This document shows, one piece after another, positions 33,171 through 44,110 of a stretch of 64,000 nt of DNA. How positions within the stretch are numbered: the stretch's first letter is position 1; each line of letters starts with the position of its first letter. This DNA is from Erpobdella octoculata. Taxonomy: Eukaryota > Annelida > Clitellata > Hirudinida > Erpobdellidae. The position numbers and the translations under genes were made by a program. The notes below the pieces were generated by a model. That model was not told the DNA's origin. It searched no databases and was given only the letters and a program-made list of their open reading frames with translations. The stretch spans positions 21,038,906 to 21,102,905 of the forward strand of contig OZ022245.1 of NCBI GenBank assembly GCA_963978895.1, in the 5' to 3' direction.

Positions 33171-34927
33171 AGTAAGTAAGTAAGTAAATCTTTATTAACC
33201 AGCCTGACAATGACGCACAGCGGTTTACATTTAAATAATAAAAAAAAAGAATTAAATAAAAAGGAATACAATCGACAATCTAAAGTTAAAGACTTAAAAT
33301 AAAAATCAAAATCTAAAAACTTGTTTTTATCAGAGATTTAATATAGAGTTCGGCATTGTTTAAGTTATTTTGAGTTATTTTGAGTGCAACGATCTATGGA
33401 TAAAGGTTTTTCTAAGTAAGGAATCTGCATGCGGAATTACTCTGTCGTGAGCTCGAGGACGAAGGTGATATCCCGATATCTTGACGTCTGGGAGAAGATG
33501 GTGAAAGACGTGAAGGCGGTTAGACAGAACCTGGTTGAACAGAGTTGAATCCGCCACGGCGCATCGGTGCACAAAATCAGGGCGGTCGGGAGCCAAGAAA
33601 CCCTGGCGTGTCACCTTCCTAATGACTGACTCGATGCGTTGAAGATCTCCCGAACCTATGAAACCCCACCATGATTGAGAGGCGTAGGTGATCCTGGATA
33701 TAAGTGTCGCCTCCGTGACCGTCCAAAGCTCCCGGCCACACAGCCCGTGAGCCCGTAAGTTTCTTAGTGCATATAAAAACTGTGCAGATTTTGTGCTGAT
33801 CCAGTCAATGTGCTCTCGGAATGAGAGCCTTCCGTCGATCAGGACTCCCAGCACATTCATTACATTCACCCTCTCCACTCCGACCAAAGGGGTAGGGAGT
33901 GTGTTTGCCTTTGTTCTGGGGCGACGCACAACCAACTCTTTTGTTTTTGAATCGTTTAAAGTTAGGTTATTTCTTTTTGCCCAGATCTGTATGTTCGCGA
34001 GCTCATCAACGATTAAGTGAGAATTACCCGTGGTACTATAAGGTATGTATCATCTGCATATTTCTCTAGACGGTTACCATCTATGCTGGGGGAGAGGTCT
34101 GATGCCGCAACAATGTAGCAACTGGGTCCAATTCCTGAACCTTGGACGATGCTTGCATTTATTTCTTTTAAAGACGACATTTGGTTTTGGAATTTAGTGC
34201 AGTGCATTCGCCCTCTAAGGAAGTCAACCAGCCAGTTGTACGCCTCGTCTTCTACTGGTAGTTTGGCAAACTTTCTCATAAGCTCTGAGTGGCGGACAGT
34301 ATCGAAGGCCTTTGAAAAGTCCAGTGCTATAACGTGGACATACGGGTGGATTTGTAGTTGTTCGGAAATGTCAGGCTGATTAGTGCCGCCGTTGTAGATC
34401 CCGTTGGACGGAAAGCATATTGGTCATGGAAGTAGTGGTTGTACCCTGAACTTCCCAGGATTGGATTGACTAATCGCTGTACCACCATCTTTTCCATAAT
34501 CCTTGAGAGTATTGGTGTAATTGAAATTGGTCTGTACTCGTGGTTTCCCTGAGGATTAACAACTTTTGAAACCGGGGTTATCTGACATCTCCTCCACCGG
34601 TCTGGTATCTGTGATTGGTTTAACGACAAGTTAAATAGAAAGGCGAGCGGTTCGGCAAGTATTGGTGCCGAGACTCGGTAGAACCAGGAGGGAATTTCAT
34701 CCATTCCGGAGGCAGAGATTTTTAGTCTGTCCAAAGCACGGAAGACTTGCCAGGCAGAGAAAAATCTTGAATTTCGGCAGACGCTATGTTTTTCAGCAGG
34801 AGCCTCGTAGTTGCATTCCGTCGAGATGGTTGCGTAATGGTCATTGAGTTTGTCTGCAGTGATTGCTTTAGTGGTAGAGTTGTTCTTTCGTCGTTTATCC
34901 TTACCAGTCACTTGCCTAACTCGCTCC
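33171..34927 (-). mobile_element. 5'-truncated CR1-like LINE inserted in the Penelope element
   Basis: Minus-strand reverse transcriptase pieces in order: 34400-34927 (palm entry with YRPISITPILSRIMEKMVV and QYAFRPTGSTTA), 34025-34385 (ALDFSKAFDTV motif A, then the catalytic YADDTYLIVP box at about 34040-34075), and 33375-34020 (thumb and C-terminus). Two frameshifts, near 34385 and 34025, break an otherwise well preserved frame. The 3' end is a (CTTA)n tail, seen on the plus strand as AGTAAGTAAGTAAGTAAATC at 33171-33190. Both sides carry the 8-bp duplication CGATAATA (33163-33170 and 34928-34935). This marks both ends exactly and shows 5' truncation; ORF1 and the endonuclease are missing. 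Confidence 0.9.
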
Positions 34928-34949
34928 CGATAATACAATTCGGAAATTT

Positions 34950-36125
34950 ATGGATACAAAAATTCTCAATTCTCGACAAAATGACGTTTCGGCTAAGACA
35001 TCAGTACCACTCTTTTACAAAGCTCAAATGCATCAAGACTATAAAAAAGAAGAACAGGCAATAAAGAAAATAATCTACAACAACGTGCGTGTTGCAGACC
35101 CATCTTCACATGACTTGAAACTACATATCTATTACAACAGTAGTAGTACTCATAACCTCGTGTTAAAAAATAATCCAAATAACAGTGGCAAATTTCAGAA
35201 AACCAATGTTGTGTATATGTTCACGTGTCCTTACAAGCACGACCATCCGGCGACATATATAGGACATACTCGCACAACTCTTTCTCGACGATTAGCAATG
35301 CACACACAGGGCGGAAGCCTCTTTGCTCATCTTACTACAGTTCACCATCAAAAACCTAATAAAAAACTGCTTGGTGATAACACTGAAGTTATTGCCTCTG
35401 ATACAGACCCTGACCGATTAAAGATCAAAGAGGCTTTGTTGATCTTGAGACACCGCCCCACGATCAATGTTCAAGATGATCGTTTCAATCGAACTTTATT
35501 GTTACAATATGGACGTGGTCCGACTGATCATGTTGTGACAAATAACACCATGCTCAACTCGAAGAAACAAACGATCTCTTCCGATAACATGGGTGGCAAC
35601 TCGACGACAAGTATACCTGCTTCTACAACGTGTCATCAGCGTACAAGTGATGTACAAGACAATACTCGTGATAGATCCGTAGACTCTCATACCTCGGATC
35701 TACCACTTACAAAAGTCAGTTGTTGTATCTCTCGTGGTGACACACCCGTCACCCTCTCTACAACTGAAAACGAGTCTGATGTGGACGATCAAGTCTTCAT
35801 GATGGCTCTGGACGGCACAGAATTGTCCCTCGTTTCTTACGTTTCTGTCGGCCGTGACAGCGGATCTCATTTGCTGAGCGCTGGCAATCAAAGGCGCCAC
35901 ACTTCAGTTCATTCTTTTGGATCGCGCGGTCGGCCTGATTCCGGAAGAAAAGTCGATCTTCATGAAATGGCCCGCTGTGCTTCAGCTCGGGACGCTACAC
36001 ATGGAGATGGCCAAACACTGTTTGGCGATAACGTCGTTTTCCCCACCAGCTTCATCTCGTCTTCAGTCGATGGTGCTGCAGGCAACTTCGAAGAAAGTAA
36101 TCTTCTATCGTTGTCTCATCGATGA
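34950..36125 (+). CDS. Penelope-type GIY-YIG endonuclease ORF
   Basis: 391-codon frame (first ATG in the surviving piece; the true frame enters from the left across the insertion). Residues about 85-165 form the GIY-YIG nuclease of Penelope-like elements: VVYM at about 87-90, TYIGHT at about 102-107, the RRLAMH and GSLFAHL segments, then KEALLILRHRPTINVQ with the catalytic Glu near 161. This domain nicks target DNA during retrotransposition. The region after about residue 190 is Ser/Thr/Asp-rich without a known domain and overlaps the 55-bp repeat, so it is probably untranslated element sequence that happens to lack stops. Confidence 0.75.
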   Translation: MDTKILNSRQNDVSAKTSVPLFYKAQMHQDYKKEEQAIKKIIYNNVRVADPSSHDLKLHIYYNSSSTHNLVLKNNPNNSGKFQKTNVVYMFTCPYKHDHPATYIGHTRTTLSRRLAMHTQGGSLFAHLTTVHHQKPNKKLLGDNTEVIASDTDPDRLKIKEALLILRHRPTINVQDDRFNRTLLLQYGRGPTDHVVTNNTMLNSKKQTISSDNMGGNSTTSIPASTTCHQRTSDVQDNTRDRSVDSHTSDLPLTKVSCCISRGDTPVTLSTTENESDVDDQVFMMALDGTELSLVSYVSVGRDSGSHLLSAGNQRRHTSVHSFGSRGRPDSGRKVDLHEMARCASARDATHGDGQTLFGDNVVFPTSFISSSVDGAAGNFEESNLLSLSHR

Positions 36126-36439
36126 AAACAATACTTTGACCTGCGGGCAACTTGACGCTTGCGTCCCAGTTGAACTTCATGACGTTCAGCCTGGATGCGA
36201 GGATGGTGCAGGGCTCAGTGGTTCGAATACTACTTTTGAGCATCTCACTTACAATGATAATATAATAAGTGGCGACGGCGCTAATTGCCGTCCGACCGTA
36301 TACAATAGCCTTGTCTTACTTTATGTTACTGCCAATCTTTTTGTGCCCGTGCTTGTCGTTCTTTGTGTTGTTCACAAGTCGTACAACGCCGCTCTGTATG
36401 GTTACGTTTTTCACCTATTGAGCGTTTAACGTGTTTTAA

Positions 36440-36940
36440 CTTGTCTTTTCTGTGTTTTAATTACTTATTTAGTTCTAAATTATTGAAAAAAATATCATCG
36501 ATTTTGTTGGGCTACTTTTCTTCGAACTCTATTTAATTTCAAAGTGAGTTTCGCTCTTTGTAACTCATTCAATGTGGTGGCCTTTTTTTCCTTCTGTTTT
36601 TTTAACTTAAATTTCAATGTGTTTCATCTATCAATAGCCGTATTAAATTATTAACTGAAAACTGATTCAGCCTAGCTCTAATTCAATGGTCTAAGCCTAA
36701 GTATTTCTGATTTTTAACTCTTCCCTTTCAACTTTTATAATATTTAATTTATTGTTTAACATAGGGTTTTGAAGATGGATTTTTATAGCTGAAACTGGCC
36801 AGTTAACCCTGATCGTTTTATTACTCACCAATTTTAACCAATAAATTCTTTAATATATGTCTCGTCGTTGCAAATGGATGAAAAGGGCTTTAAAAACTTG
36901 CTAAGAAAGATGACTAACGTTAAGCGGTCAATTGTGTTTA
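36440..36940. other. AT-rich spacer after the Penelope element
   Basis: No gene seen. The segment just before the next TA run (AGAGCCTGTTTAAAAGAA) has a loose relative before the TA-adjacent hAT element at about 62741-62760. Confidence 0.4.
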
Positions 36941-36957
36941 ATAGAGCCTGTTTAAAA

Positions 36958-36958
<1 letters not shown>

Positions 36959-36988
<30 letters not shown>

Positions 36989-37214
36989 CGGGGAAACAAA
37001 CGGAAACGGGAGAGCAAGGGGGAACGAAAGAGCAAACGGGAGAGCAAGCTGGGAAGGAAACGGGAGCAAGAGAGAACGATAAAAAAAACTTTCAAAAACC
37101 CATGATCTTCGAGATTGATTTTCTTAAATTGTCATAATTTTGTACATTAAACTTTTAATAAAAAAAAAAAACAAATAATTTGAGAGGCAAAACAACGTTA
37201 TCTGGGTCAACTAG
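36959..37214 (+). mobile_element. Helitron-like fragment: TA run, purine tract, 3' CTAG end
   Basis: (TA)n at about 36959-36987, then ACGGGGAAACAAACGGAAAC and GAGAGCAAGG-type purine repeats to about 37080, then AT-rich DNA, then ACAACGTTATCTGGGTCAACTAG ending at 37214 and followed by T. The purine tract and CTAG|T end parallel 6751-6861. The terminal hairpin is weak here. Confidence 0.35.
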
Positions 37215-37239
37215 TATCTATAAATATTTATTAACATAT

Positions 37240-38830
37240 GATGATGTAAAAGTGAACCGATAGATAACTAGCCTCTTCACAATCCTTTCTTCTGTATGAC
37301 TCAGTTCCGTCTTTAACTTCTTTCTCCCTGACTCCTCTGCTTTTCTTCTCTCCAACTCGGCTTTGCTCTACTCAGTTTCTGCTCTCTTTCTGTCTGTCGC
37401 CACTGTTCTCCATCCTGCTTCAGCTTTTCTTCTCTCAGCTTCATCCGTTTGTACAGTAGTTCAGCTAAGCTTTAAAAACGCTGGGGTCGCCTTTGTAGTT
37501 GTACCTACAATAATAAATTGTTAAAAAACGAAATTAAATCAAAAGTTCTTATTATAACATATAAAGTTAAAAATGAAATATGTAGTCATCATTGATTTGT
37601 TACCTGAGTTTGGACAAGTTGTACAGGAAGGACACCGCCGAGCCATCTTCCTTCTACTTTTCAATACTAAAAACTGGTCAAACTCTGCCAAGCACTTCCT
37701 GGCCTTTGTCGCTATGCCTTCTAAAGGATGGACGTTGCAATGAAGTTGCAATAGCTCACGTTGTAGTTCATTGACCAAAACTCGATGAGCACAACTGTTA
37801 ACAGGGGCCCTATTCAAAATACAGGAACTCAATTTTGAAAGGAAAAAGGAAGGGACCTGAGCTATTTGCAACTTCTTGAAGTTCGCATACGTCTTCATAA
37901 CTTCCTTTAGAGAGGCACAGATGTGACAGGCGTAGTCGAACGCGGTGCAACCAGGAAGTTTCGCCGTCGAGATGGTCAGAGTTTGGCCAGAAAGAAAAAA
38001 ACGCATGTTAAATTCAACTAAATGCTTATCCGTTACAGTAGATGCGTCATGAGCAAGTTACTGTTTGACACTCGTGAAGTACCTTACCTGCTTATTATAT
38101 GGCAAAGACAGCTGGTTCGTAAGCCATCTTTGTCTTATTAGAATGGTGTGGTACTCTAGCATGCGTTCGGCCGTTTACCATTTTGCTAAAATACTGCAAA
38201 AAAGGTCCAATGCCTTTAACAGGAACACTGCTCATTAACGCTCAATAAATCGATTTCCTAACAGCAAACTTATACGCATTCCCATTTAAGGTGTTTACTT
38301 CTTCTCCGACATGATCTTCGTCAAGGAGTAAACTAGTTAGACAACGGGTTTCGTCATTAAATTTTTACTAAGGCCCGTTTTTTAATTATACACCCTTGCA
38401 GCGCTGCAAATCAGTGGGTAAGCCATTTGCAGATGTGGCAGTAGATTTGTCACTTAAACTTAAACCTGCCAAATCTGAAGATGGCTCTATCGGAATAGGA
38501 CTACTAGTAACCACCTCCCCACCACCAACTTCAAAAGTGTTATTACCAGTACTCCTGGGGACCATAGTAAGTTGTAACTTAAAAGGGGTTGCAAAAAAAT
38601 CTAATACCTTATCCCATTCTTTATCTTAACGTTTTTTTAAGAAGTTATAAAATCCTTATTAAATTTAAGAGCCCGCTGAACAAGACGGCGATCAGCTGAA
38701 AAGCTCAGCTATAAGCCCTCAAGTTTCTTATGAACCTCCACCCACGACGGTTGCTTACCCACCCCGGTACCAAACTCATGAAAGACAAAATGAATAAAAC
38801 CTTTCAGAAGTGACACTTGATGGCTTAGAA
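37240..38830 (-). pseudogene. Degenerate protein-coding region of unknown type
   Basis: Several minus-strand stretches look protein-like but are not contiguous. They are: around 38640-38810 (FHEFGTGVGKQPSWVEVHKK), 38400-38630 (KVLDFFATPFKLQLTMVPRS, ending CKGV-stop), 38090-38345 (GIGPFLQYFSKMVNG.., YEPAVFAI), 37602-38006 (155-codon frame with cysteines including CPSCTTC, ending at a fair donor TCAG|GTAACA), and 37280-37470 (charged KRMKLREEKLKQDGEQW). Position beside a Harbinger fragment and the breaks suggest a decayed mobile-element ORF, but I recognise no family, and a host pseudogene is possible. Confidence 0.35.
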
Positions 38831-39019
38831 AATTTTTCCTCGTTTGAACTTCTAACTCTACTCGTCTTTCTCTGCATCCTGAACGTCAGTTTGATTTGAG
38901 TTTGATAGTCTTTGTGAAATCTAGCATAAACAACTATTTGTTGATTATATGCTTATAAATGATATAAATCATTTTTATCATATAATAATAAAAGTTATCT
39001 ATATCTGATAGTAGGGTAC

Positions 39020-39200
39020 ATTATTATTAGTGGCGTAGCGAGGGTATCTGGCGCCCGGAAAAAGGTATAAAAATGCGCACCCATCTTCCACTGTACTCCC
39101 AATTAGACGACAAAAATCGAGATAATCAAAGGCGCCCGAGCCATATCCGGGGCTCGGTGATCCTCCTCCCCAAAAAATTTTGGAAATCACTTGTGTGAAC
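39020..39200. repeat. Dispersed element end (GGCGTAGCGAGGG)
   Basis: GGCGTAGCGAGGGTATCTGG and AAAAAGGTATAAAAATGCGC recur in diverged form at 43795-43855. An inverted CCCTCGATACGCC occurs at about 44087-44099. It behaves like a terminal region of a DNA transposon, possibly belonging with the Harbinger fragment at 40.1 kb, though the partner end near 41055 (GACGCCCCTA) matches only loosely. Confidence 0.4.
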
Positions 39201-39498
39201 TACTGTTAAATCAATAACTCGATAGTTTTAAAAAGCGCCGATAAGGGTCGACGAAAGCGCGATTTTGCGATTCTGAGAAAATAGGGGGCCATAATTACGG
39301 CATCGGAGGCATTTTTAGACAATAAAAATGTCCAGTAATATAGATTAATAATAATACTAGCCCGGCAAAAAAATTAAAGTATGGCAGCTCAAACAAAAAA
39401 ATTACACAAAAAATAAGACGTGGACTCACTTTCGAGCAGCAAAATCTAGGACAACTAAGCGTCTGCAAGCCTATTTATAGGTCTTGTTAGATTCCCGC

Positions 39499-39535
39499 GT
39501 TTCTTGCGCGTCCCCTGAATGTAACCAAAGACTAT
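39499..39535. repeat. Shared motif, copy 1 (TTGCGCGTCCC.. TGAATGTAACCAAAGACTAT)
   Basis: A 37-bp word almost identical to 44846-44882, where it lies in the loop of a foldback element. A diverged relative is at about 62371-62410. Confidence 0.7.
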
Positions 39536-40089
39536 CATTATCGAGATACAACGCTTCTCGCCGAGACCGAAAAAACCGGTTGCCAGGGTAATAGGAGCAA
39601 CCGGCTTTTTCAATCTCTTTTTGTGGAACTCTCTTCCTACCTCGTGGACTCAAAAAATATCTTTTTAATCAGTTCATGTCCGAGCGCTATTGAACGCCAC
39701 GTAAATAGCGTTATATAAATAAAATTGATTGGTTGATCGTCTTCGTGTTGAGAGACAGATTCTAGGGCAGCGACGGCAAAAACAAGTGGTTTCAGGGCTT
39801 CCAGCTCCTCATCATCATATTCTACTGTTTCCGTTTTTGAGGACCAAGATTAATCCTCCTGTAGCCTATTTTTGATGCGGTTTCCTCCCTAACTCTCTTC
39901 TATAATTTCCTCAGCTATATGCTCTGAGGTAGGAGGCTGATTTTCAGAAACATCAGCTATCTCATTAGTATTCCCACCAGCTGAACTACTTTCCTCTTCA
40001 CTTTCCAACTAGATGAAATTATAAATAGAAAAATTTAAATAAAGTTCATGTTATTTATTTAGTTTTTAAGAATGTTTTCTATTTATATA

Positions 40090-40476
40090 TGCCAAAAAAC
40101 GAGAAGACTGGAAAACAATTGCTGAAAACTTTAACAGGTGGAACTACCCTCTTTGCATTGGCGCTCTCGATGGGAAACACATAAGAATAAAACCTCCTCC
40201 TAACTCAGGATCAATGTTTTATAATTACAAATGCATTTTTAGTATCGTTTTGATGGCATTAGTAGATGCTAAGTACCGCTTTCTCTAATGTGATGTGGGC
40301 ACAAATGGACGTGCTTCTGATGGAGGTGTATTTGCTGGCTCTTCACTCAACAAAAGCTTGAAGGTAAATGTTCTTAACTTACCTCAGCCCAAGCAACTCG
40401 TTGATAAAGATATTTCACATATTTCTTTCTTTAAATGTTTTGTATTGTTACTGGGTGGTCTTGACATGTTCCATTA
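40090..40476 (+). pseudogene. PIF/Harbinger transposase fragment
   Basis: Reading from about 40090, WNYPLCIGALDGKHIRIKPP (first catalytic Asp in ALDGKH), then NSGSMFYNYK, SIVLMALVDAKYRF, and DVGTNGRASDGGVFAGSSLN with the second catalytic Asp. LNLPQPKQL follows in the expected place. This order is the DDE_Tnp_4 core of HARBI1-like transposases. A stop codon at 40288-40290 interrupts it between the two Asp boxes, and N- and C-terminal parts were not found, so it is dead. Confidence 0.85.
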
Positions 40477-41311
40477 AATTCTTGTTATTATTGGTGTAAG
40501 CAACATGACCGGTTGAGTTCATCTAATAAACTTAACTGTCAAAGCCCTGTACGGGCCATTTTTTGAGGCACGGTCTGTTATATAGGCACAAACTTCCAGG
40601 CTCGGTTTTGTCCTTTTTTTACGAGCACAAAATCCCACGACTCGGCACAATAGCTTCGGTCCGTACTGAAAACCCTACGACAAAGTCCAGTTTCAAAATT
40701 TGGTTACAACTTTGTGTGAGTACAATTTTTTTTAGGTTGCACTTATGATAAAGTAGCAAAATACAGTGTGGAAATATCTGCAAACGTTTTAATGTTTTTT
40801 AAATAAAAATCAATAAACTGAAATACCTATTTGCTAATCATATATCCAGCTTTGATAGCTATCTTTCTAAACAAAAATAAAACAAGTCAACAACTTATAC
40901 ATTTTTTTTTAAAACGCTGATAGCCCGGGAGGAGGTAGACACAGTTACTTTTTCAAAAACTTTTCCAAAAATGTTGTAGCTATTTTTTTAGAAAATAAAA
41001 AATTTCTGAAAATCCTTGGGAGGGGACAATATTCCCTTTCCCCGCAAATGACGCCCCTAAGTGTAACTTAGACGCAATCGTTTGTCAGAAAAATTACAAT
41101 CTATCTTATCTTGTTTTACGTCTTACTGGTTCTTTTTTAAGTTTTGTCAAAGAAGTTATACTACCAAATTGCTTACTTATTTTAGGCTTGCCCTACAAAA
41201 ACGACAAAAAGTGAACTTTATACTGAAGCCAGTCTTATTTTGTATTGATCACAAAATCAAACGAATTGTTACATAGTTATATGTATACTACGTGCTGAGT
41301 AGGTTAAGAAA

Positions 41312-42789
41312 ATGTTTCTTCGTAATTTTCTTCTAATTGTTTTATTTTATGTGACTCTAAGTTTTTGCGAGACATTACTTCCCTATGAAATTTCTCAAAA
41401 GAAGCTTGAAGAATATCCTCTGCCAGAACTACAGTTCGGTTTGGATGATTTGGAACCGTTCATTGATGGGGCTACTGTTCGTGCTCATTACTTAGGTCAC
41501 CACGAAGCATATCGGAAGAAGACAAATGCATTTCTAAAAGAATGGCGGTCGGTTAGTTAGTTTGTCACTAGAATTTCTAAGATGATTTGAATCAAATCAT
41601 TTGATTACAATTTCTTTTATGATGAGCACATTTCTAAGATTACAATTTCTTTTATGATGAGCACATTTCTAAGATTACAATTTCTTTTATGATGAGCACA
41701 TTTCTAAGATTACAATTTCTTTTATGGTGAGCACATTTCTAAGATTACAATTTCTTTTATGATGAGCACATTTCTAAGATTGCAATTTCTTTTATGATGA
41801 GCACATTTCTATGATTACAATTTCTTTTATGATGAGCACATTTCTAAGATTACAATTTCTTTTATGATAAGCACATTTCTAAGATTACAATTTCTTCCAC
41901 CATTAATTTAAAATCCAATTTCTATGTTAGATAAATGCTACTAACAAGTTGGCATCCCAAAGTTTGTATGATGTTCTGGAAAATCTTGATAAAGTCCCAT
42001 CATCATTGCAAAGAAATATAAAGAATAATGTGGGAGGGTTGGTTAAGTTTTGTTTTTGTCATTAGATTTAACAATAATTTGTTTCTTTTCATTATTATTA
42101 TCAGTTATGTAAATCATGCATTGTACTGGAGCATTTTATCACCAAATCCCAACAAACATGAACGAATGCCAGGAAACATATTGATGAAAGAAATAATTTC
42201 AAATTTTGGAAATTATGAAAATTTTAAAAGCTTATTCACGTCAGAAGCTTTGGCCTTGTTTGGTTCTGGTAATGTATTTTATTAAAATATTCATTTATAT
42301 GTTTTGTCATTGTTCTGCTAATCATTTCCTCATTTTATTTTTATTTATTTTCTCATTTTGTCACAGATGTATTTGTTTTTAATTTTTAAAAATTTGAAAA
42401 AATATTTAATTTTCAAGATTATTTAAAATGGAGTTATTTAAGCATATTTAATGTTGTAGCAAAATTTAATGACTCATTTATAACTATAAAAATTTCAATT
42501 AATATATGTTCTCTTATTTTCAGGTTATGTTTGGTTGGTATATAACAGTACTTCAGTTCGACTTTCAATCGTTTCCTCGACAAACCAGGACTGTCCTCTC
42601 ACAAATAAGCTTTATCCTATACTGGTCATTGATGTTTGGGAGCATGCATATTATATAAAACACCAGTTCAGAAGAATTGAGCATCTGAGTGATTATTGGT
42701 TTCTTGTCAGTTGGGAAGGGGTTGAGGCATTGCTTGAGTTTTGGAACAAAAGGTCTTCTAGTCAAAATTATTTGGAAAAAGAACTTTAA
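41312..42789 (+). CDS. Secreted Mn-type superoxide dismutase
   Basis: Four exons join in phase: 41312-41551, 41931-42037, 42105-42268, 42524-42789, giving 258 residues. Residues 1-19 are a hydrophobic signal peptide (MFLRNFLLIVLFYVTLSFC) in place of the usual mitochondrial presequence. All four metal ligands of Fe/Mn SODs are present: His59 (AHYLGHH), His120 (GGYVNHALYW), Asp207 and His211 (DVWEHAYY). Tyr67 matches the active-site tyrosine, and Gln192 (TNQDCPL) is the second-shell Gln of the Mn type. Tyr60 and Tyr117 replace usually conserved histidines (normal HH and GGHxNH). Two N-glycosylation sequons (Asn82, Asn178) fit the secretory route. The protein should turn superoxide into peroxide and oxygen outside the cell or in the secretory pathway. 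It ends EKEL, which does not fit a standard ER-retention signal. An AATAAA overlaps the stop. Confidence 0.9.
41603..41896 (+). repeat. 35-bp tandem repeat in SOD intron 1
   Basis: Eight full units and a partial ninth of a 35-bp sequence beginning GATTACAATTTCTTTTATGA and ending ACATTTCTAA. Units differ by single bases only, so the expansion is recent. Confidence 0.97.
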
Positions 42790-42954
42790 TAAATTTAAAT
42801 TGTTTGAGTTTCTGTGTCAGGCATCTCCAATCATCAAGTAGTTGCATAATGAAATGTTTCTAATTGTACATTTTCGTTTTTTCTTTAAAAGTACTAAAAT
42901 AAAAAGACCAACAAACGATTTTGTGAAAAGCATCTATTCTGAAATAAGATAGGA

Positions 42955-43030
42955 CAGCTCAGTGGCTCAGATGTCCTAAAAGCAGGTCGCTGCTATTGCC
43001 CCGGCGGTTTGACGTGATTGTAATCGGTAA
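42955..43030 (+). repeat. Possible tRNA-derived SINE head
   Basis: CAGCTCAGTGGCTCAGA resembles a pol III box A, and GGCGGTTTGACGTG, about 45 bp later, loosely resembles box B. A C-rich stretch (CCCTATCCCTACCCCTAAACC, about 43058-43079) follows. No folded cloverleaf and no second copy were found, so this is tentative. Confidence 0.25.
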
Positions 43031-43452
43031 AATTGCCTAAATTGCTACTAACCCGAACCCTATCCCTACCCCTAAACCCTATCCTAGGTAGTAGCATAAA
43101 AATTTCAAAATATTTTTTTTTTAATTTCATTAATATCTTTATATAAAGGTACAAATTCTGAATTTGTATATACTATATAGTGTAAAAAAATAAATTAATA
43201 AAGATATAGCGAATCAAAGATCGCGTACCGCCGTGGTAATAGTATTAACATAAAAGCACTGCCGAAAGCAGCTAAATTGTATGCCTAGGATATAGTGTGT
43301 TTAAATAACGATCATGATGTTATTCATTAATAAATGAGTTTAGGACGGGAAAAGCATTCATAAACAAAATTTCCCATACTTTAGTTCAGAGTTGTAGTCA
43401 TACTTAAAATAAGAATTAAACTACTTAGCCGTTTAACAAAAGTTACACATCT

Positions 43453-43525
43453 GCCCGGCTAGCTCAGTCGGTAGAGCATGAGACTCTTAATCTCAGGGTC
43501 GTGGGTTCGAGCCCCACGTTGGGCG
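43453..43525 (+). tRNA. tRNA-Lys(CTT)
   Basis: 73 nt folding as a standard cloverleaf: acceptor GCCCGGC/GTTGGGC, D arm GCTCAGTCGGTAGAGC, anticodon stem TGAGA/TCTCA around CTCTTAA (anticodon CTT at 43486-43488), and T arm GTGGG-TTCGAGC-CCCAC. No intron and no encoded CCA. A T run at 43528-43533 is the pol III terminator. Confidence 0.97.
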
Positions 43526-43769
43526 TCTTTTTTTAACTGTAATTAGAGATAAAATTATGTTTGATGGAATTAGTTAAAATTCAAATTTATGATTTTGGAA
43601 ATTAAAAGAGGTGGCGCTGCTGTCGAAAAATAACTATTAATGAAATATAAAAAATTCCGTTATTTTCGACGGGTTATCTCTTTTAAAGAATAGCGTACCG
43701 GATATCATGTTTGTACTTATTTAGAATGAATAAATGTAATAAATAGTAGTTTTAGTTTTTGAGGTAACA

Positions 43770-44110
43770 TTTTTTGGGGATGGCCAGGTGGTGTTGAAAT
43801 AAATATTTACGGGTGCGGGTATAACAGAGGGGGCAAGGTATAAAAAATGCGCGCCTGGATTTTTTTTTTCAAAACTTTGTGCAGTTTTTCTTTTAAAAAT
43901 TGCTGATGAACGGGAAAGGGAAAGTTAGCCGTAAGTAATTTCTTCAAAAAATATGACGAAGTCCTCGAGTTATTTTAAACTATTCTCGGTCACTCCGGTT
44001 TTCTTGGAAATTTTTAAAATACCTACCTACTCAACTTTTTGGTGCTCCTTAAAATGGTGCATGAAGACACTTGTCCTCCTTGCCTCCCTCGATACGCCTC
44101 CGGAGTATGG
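43770..44110. repeat. Transposon-like segment related to 39.02 kb
   Basis: Contains GGCAAGGTATAAAAAATGCGC near its left end and CTTGCCTCCCTCGATACGCC at the right, inverted relative to the GGCGTAGCGAGGG end at 39033. Non-coding; possibly a short deletion derivative of the same element. Confidence 0.4.

Larger units (their letters stand above)
32909..36430 (+). mobile_element. Penelope-like element, split by a CR1-like insertion
   Basis: Two pieces flank an insertion at 33171-34927. The left piece (32909-33170) holds a 55-bp segment and then the end of the reverse transcriptase (SVIFGYLNRALNYSSTQVDF.., INNDYSNRMVDN). The right piece continues the same frame and carries the GIY-YIG endonuclease. 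The 55-bp segment 32909-32963 is repeated at 35788-35842 with one mismatch. It lies downstream of the endonuclease there and just before a truncated RT on the left, as expected from the partially tandem pseudo-LTR arrangement of Penelope elements, or from an internal deletion. Most of the RT is absent. The right boundary is approximate. Confidence 0.8.

Noticed and set aside
35917..36429. 170-codon plus frame with hydrophobic C-terminus after the Penelope endonuclease
   Set aside because: Overlaps the endonuclease frame in another phase and has no domain; probably element 3' sequence.
39471..39653. 60-codon minus frame
   Set aside because: Covers the 37-bp repeated word found in non-coding contexts at 44.85 kb.
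43055..43090. CCCTATCCCTACCCCTAAACCC as an interstitial telomere
   Set aside because: The spacing is irregular and too short to be a telomeric tract.
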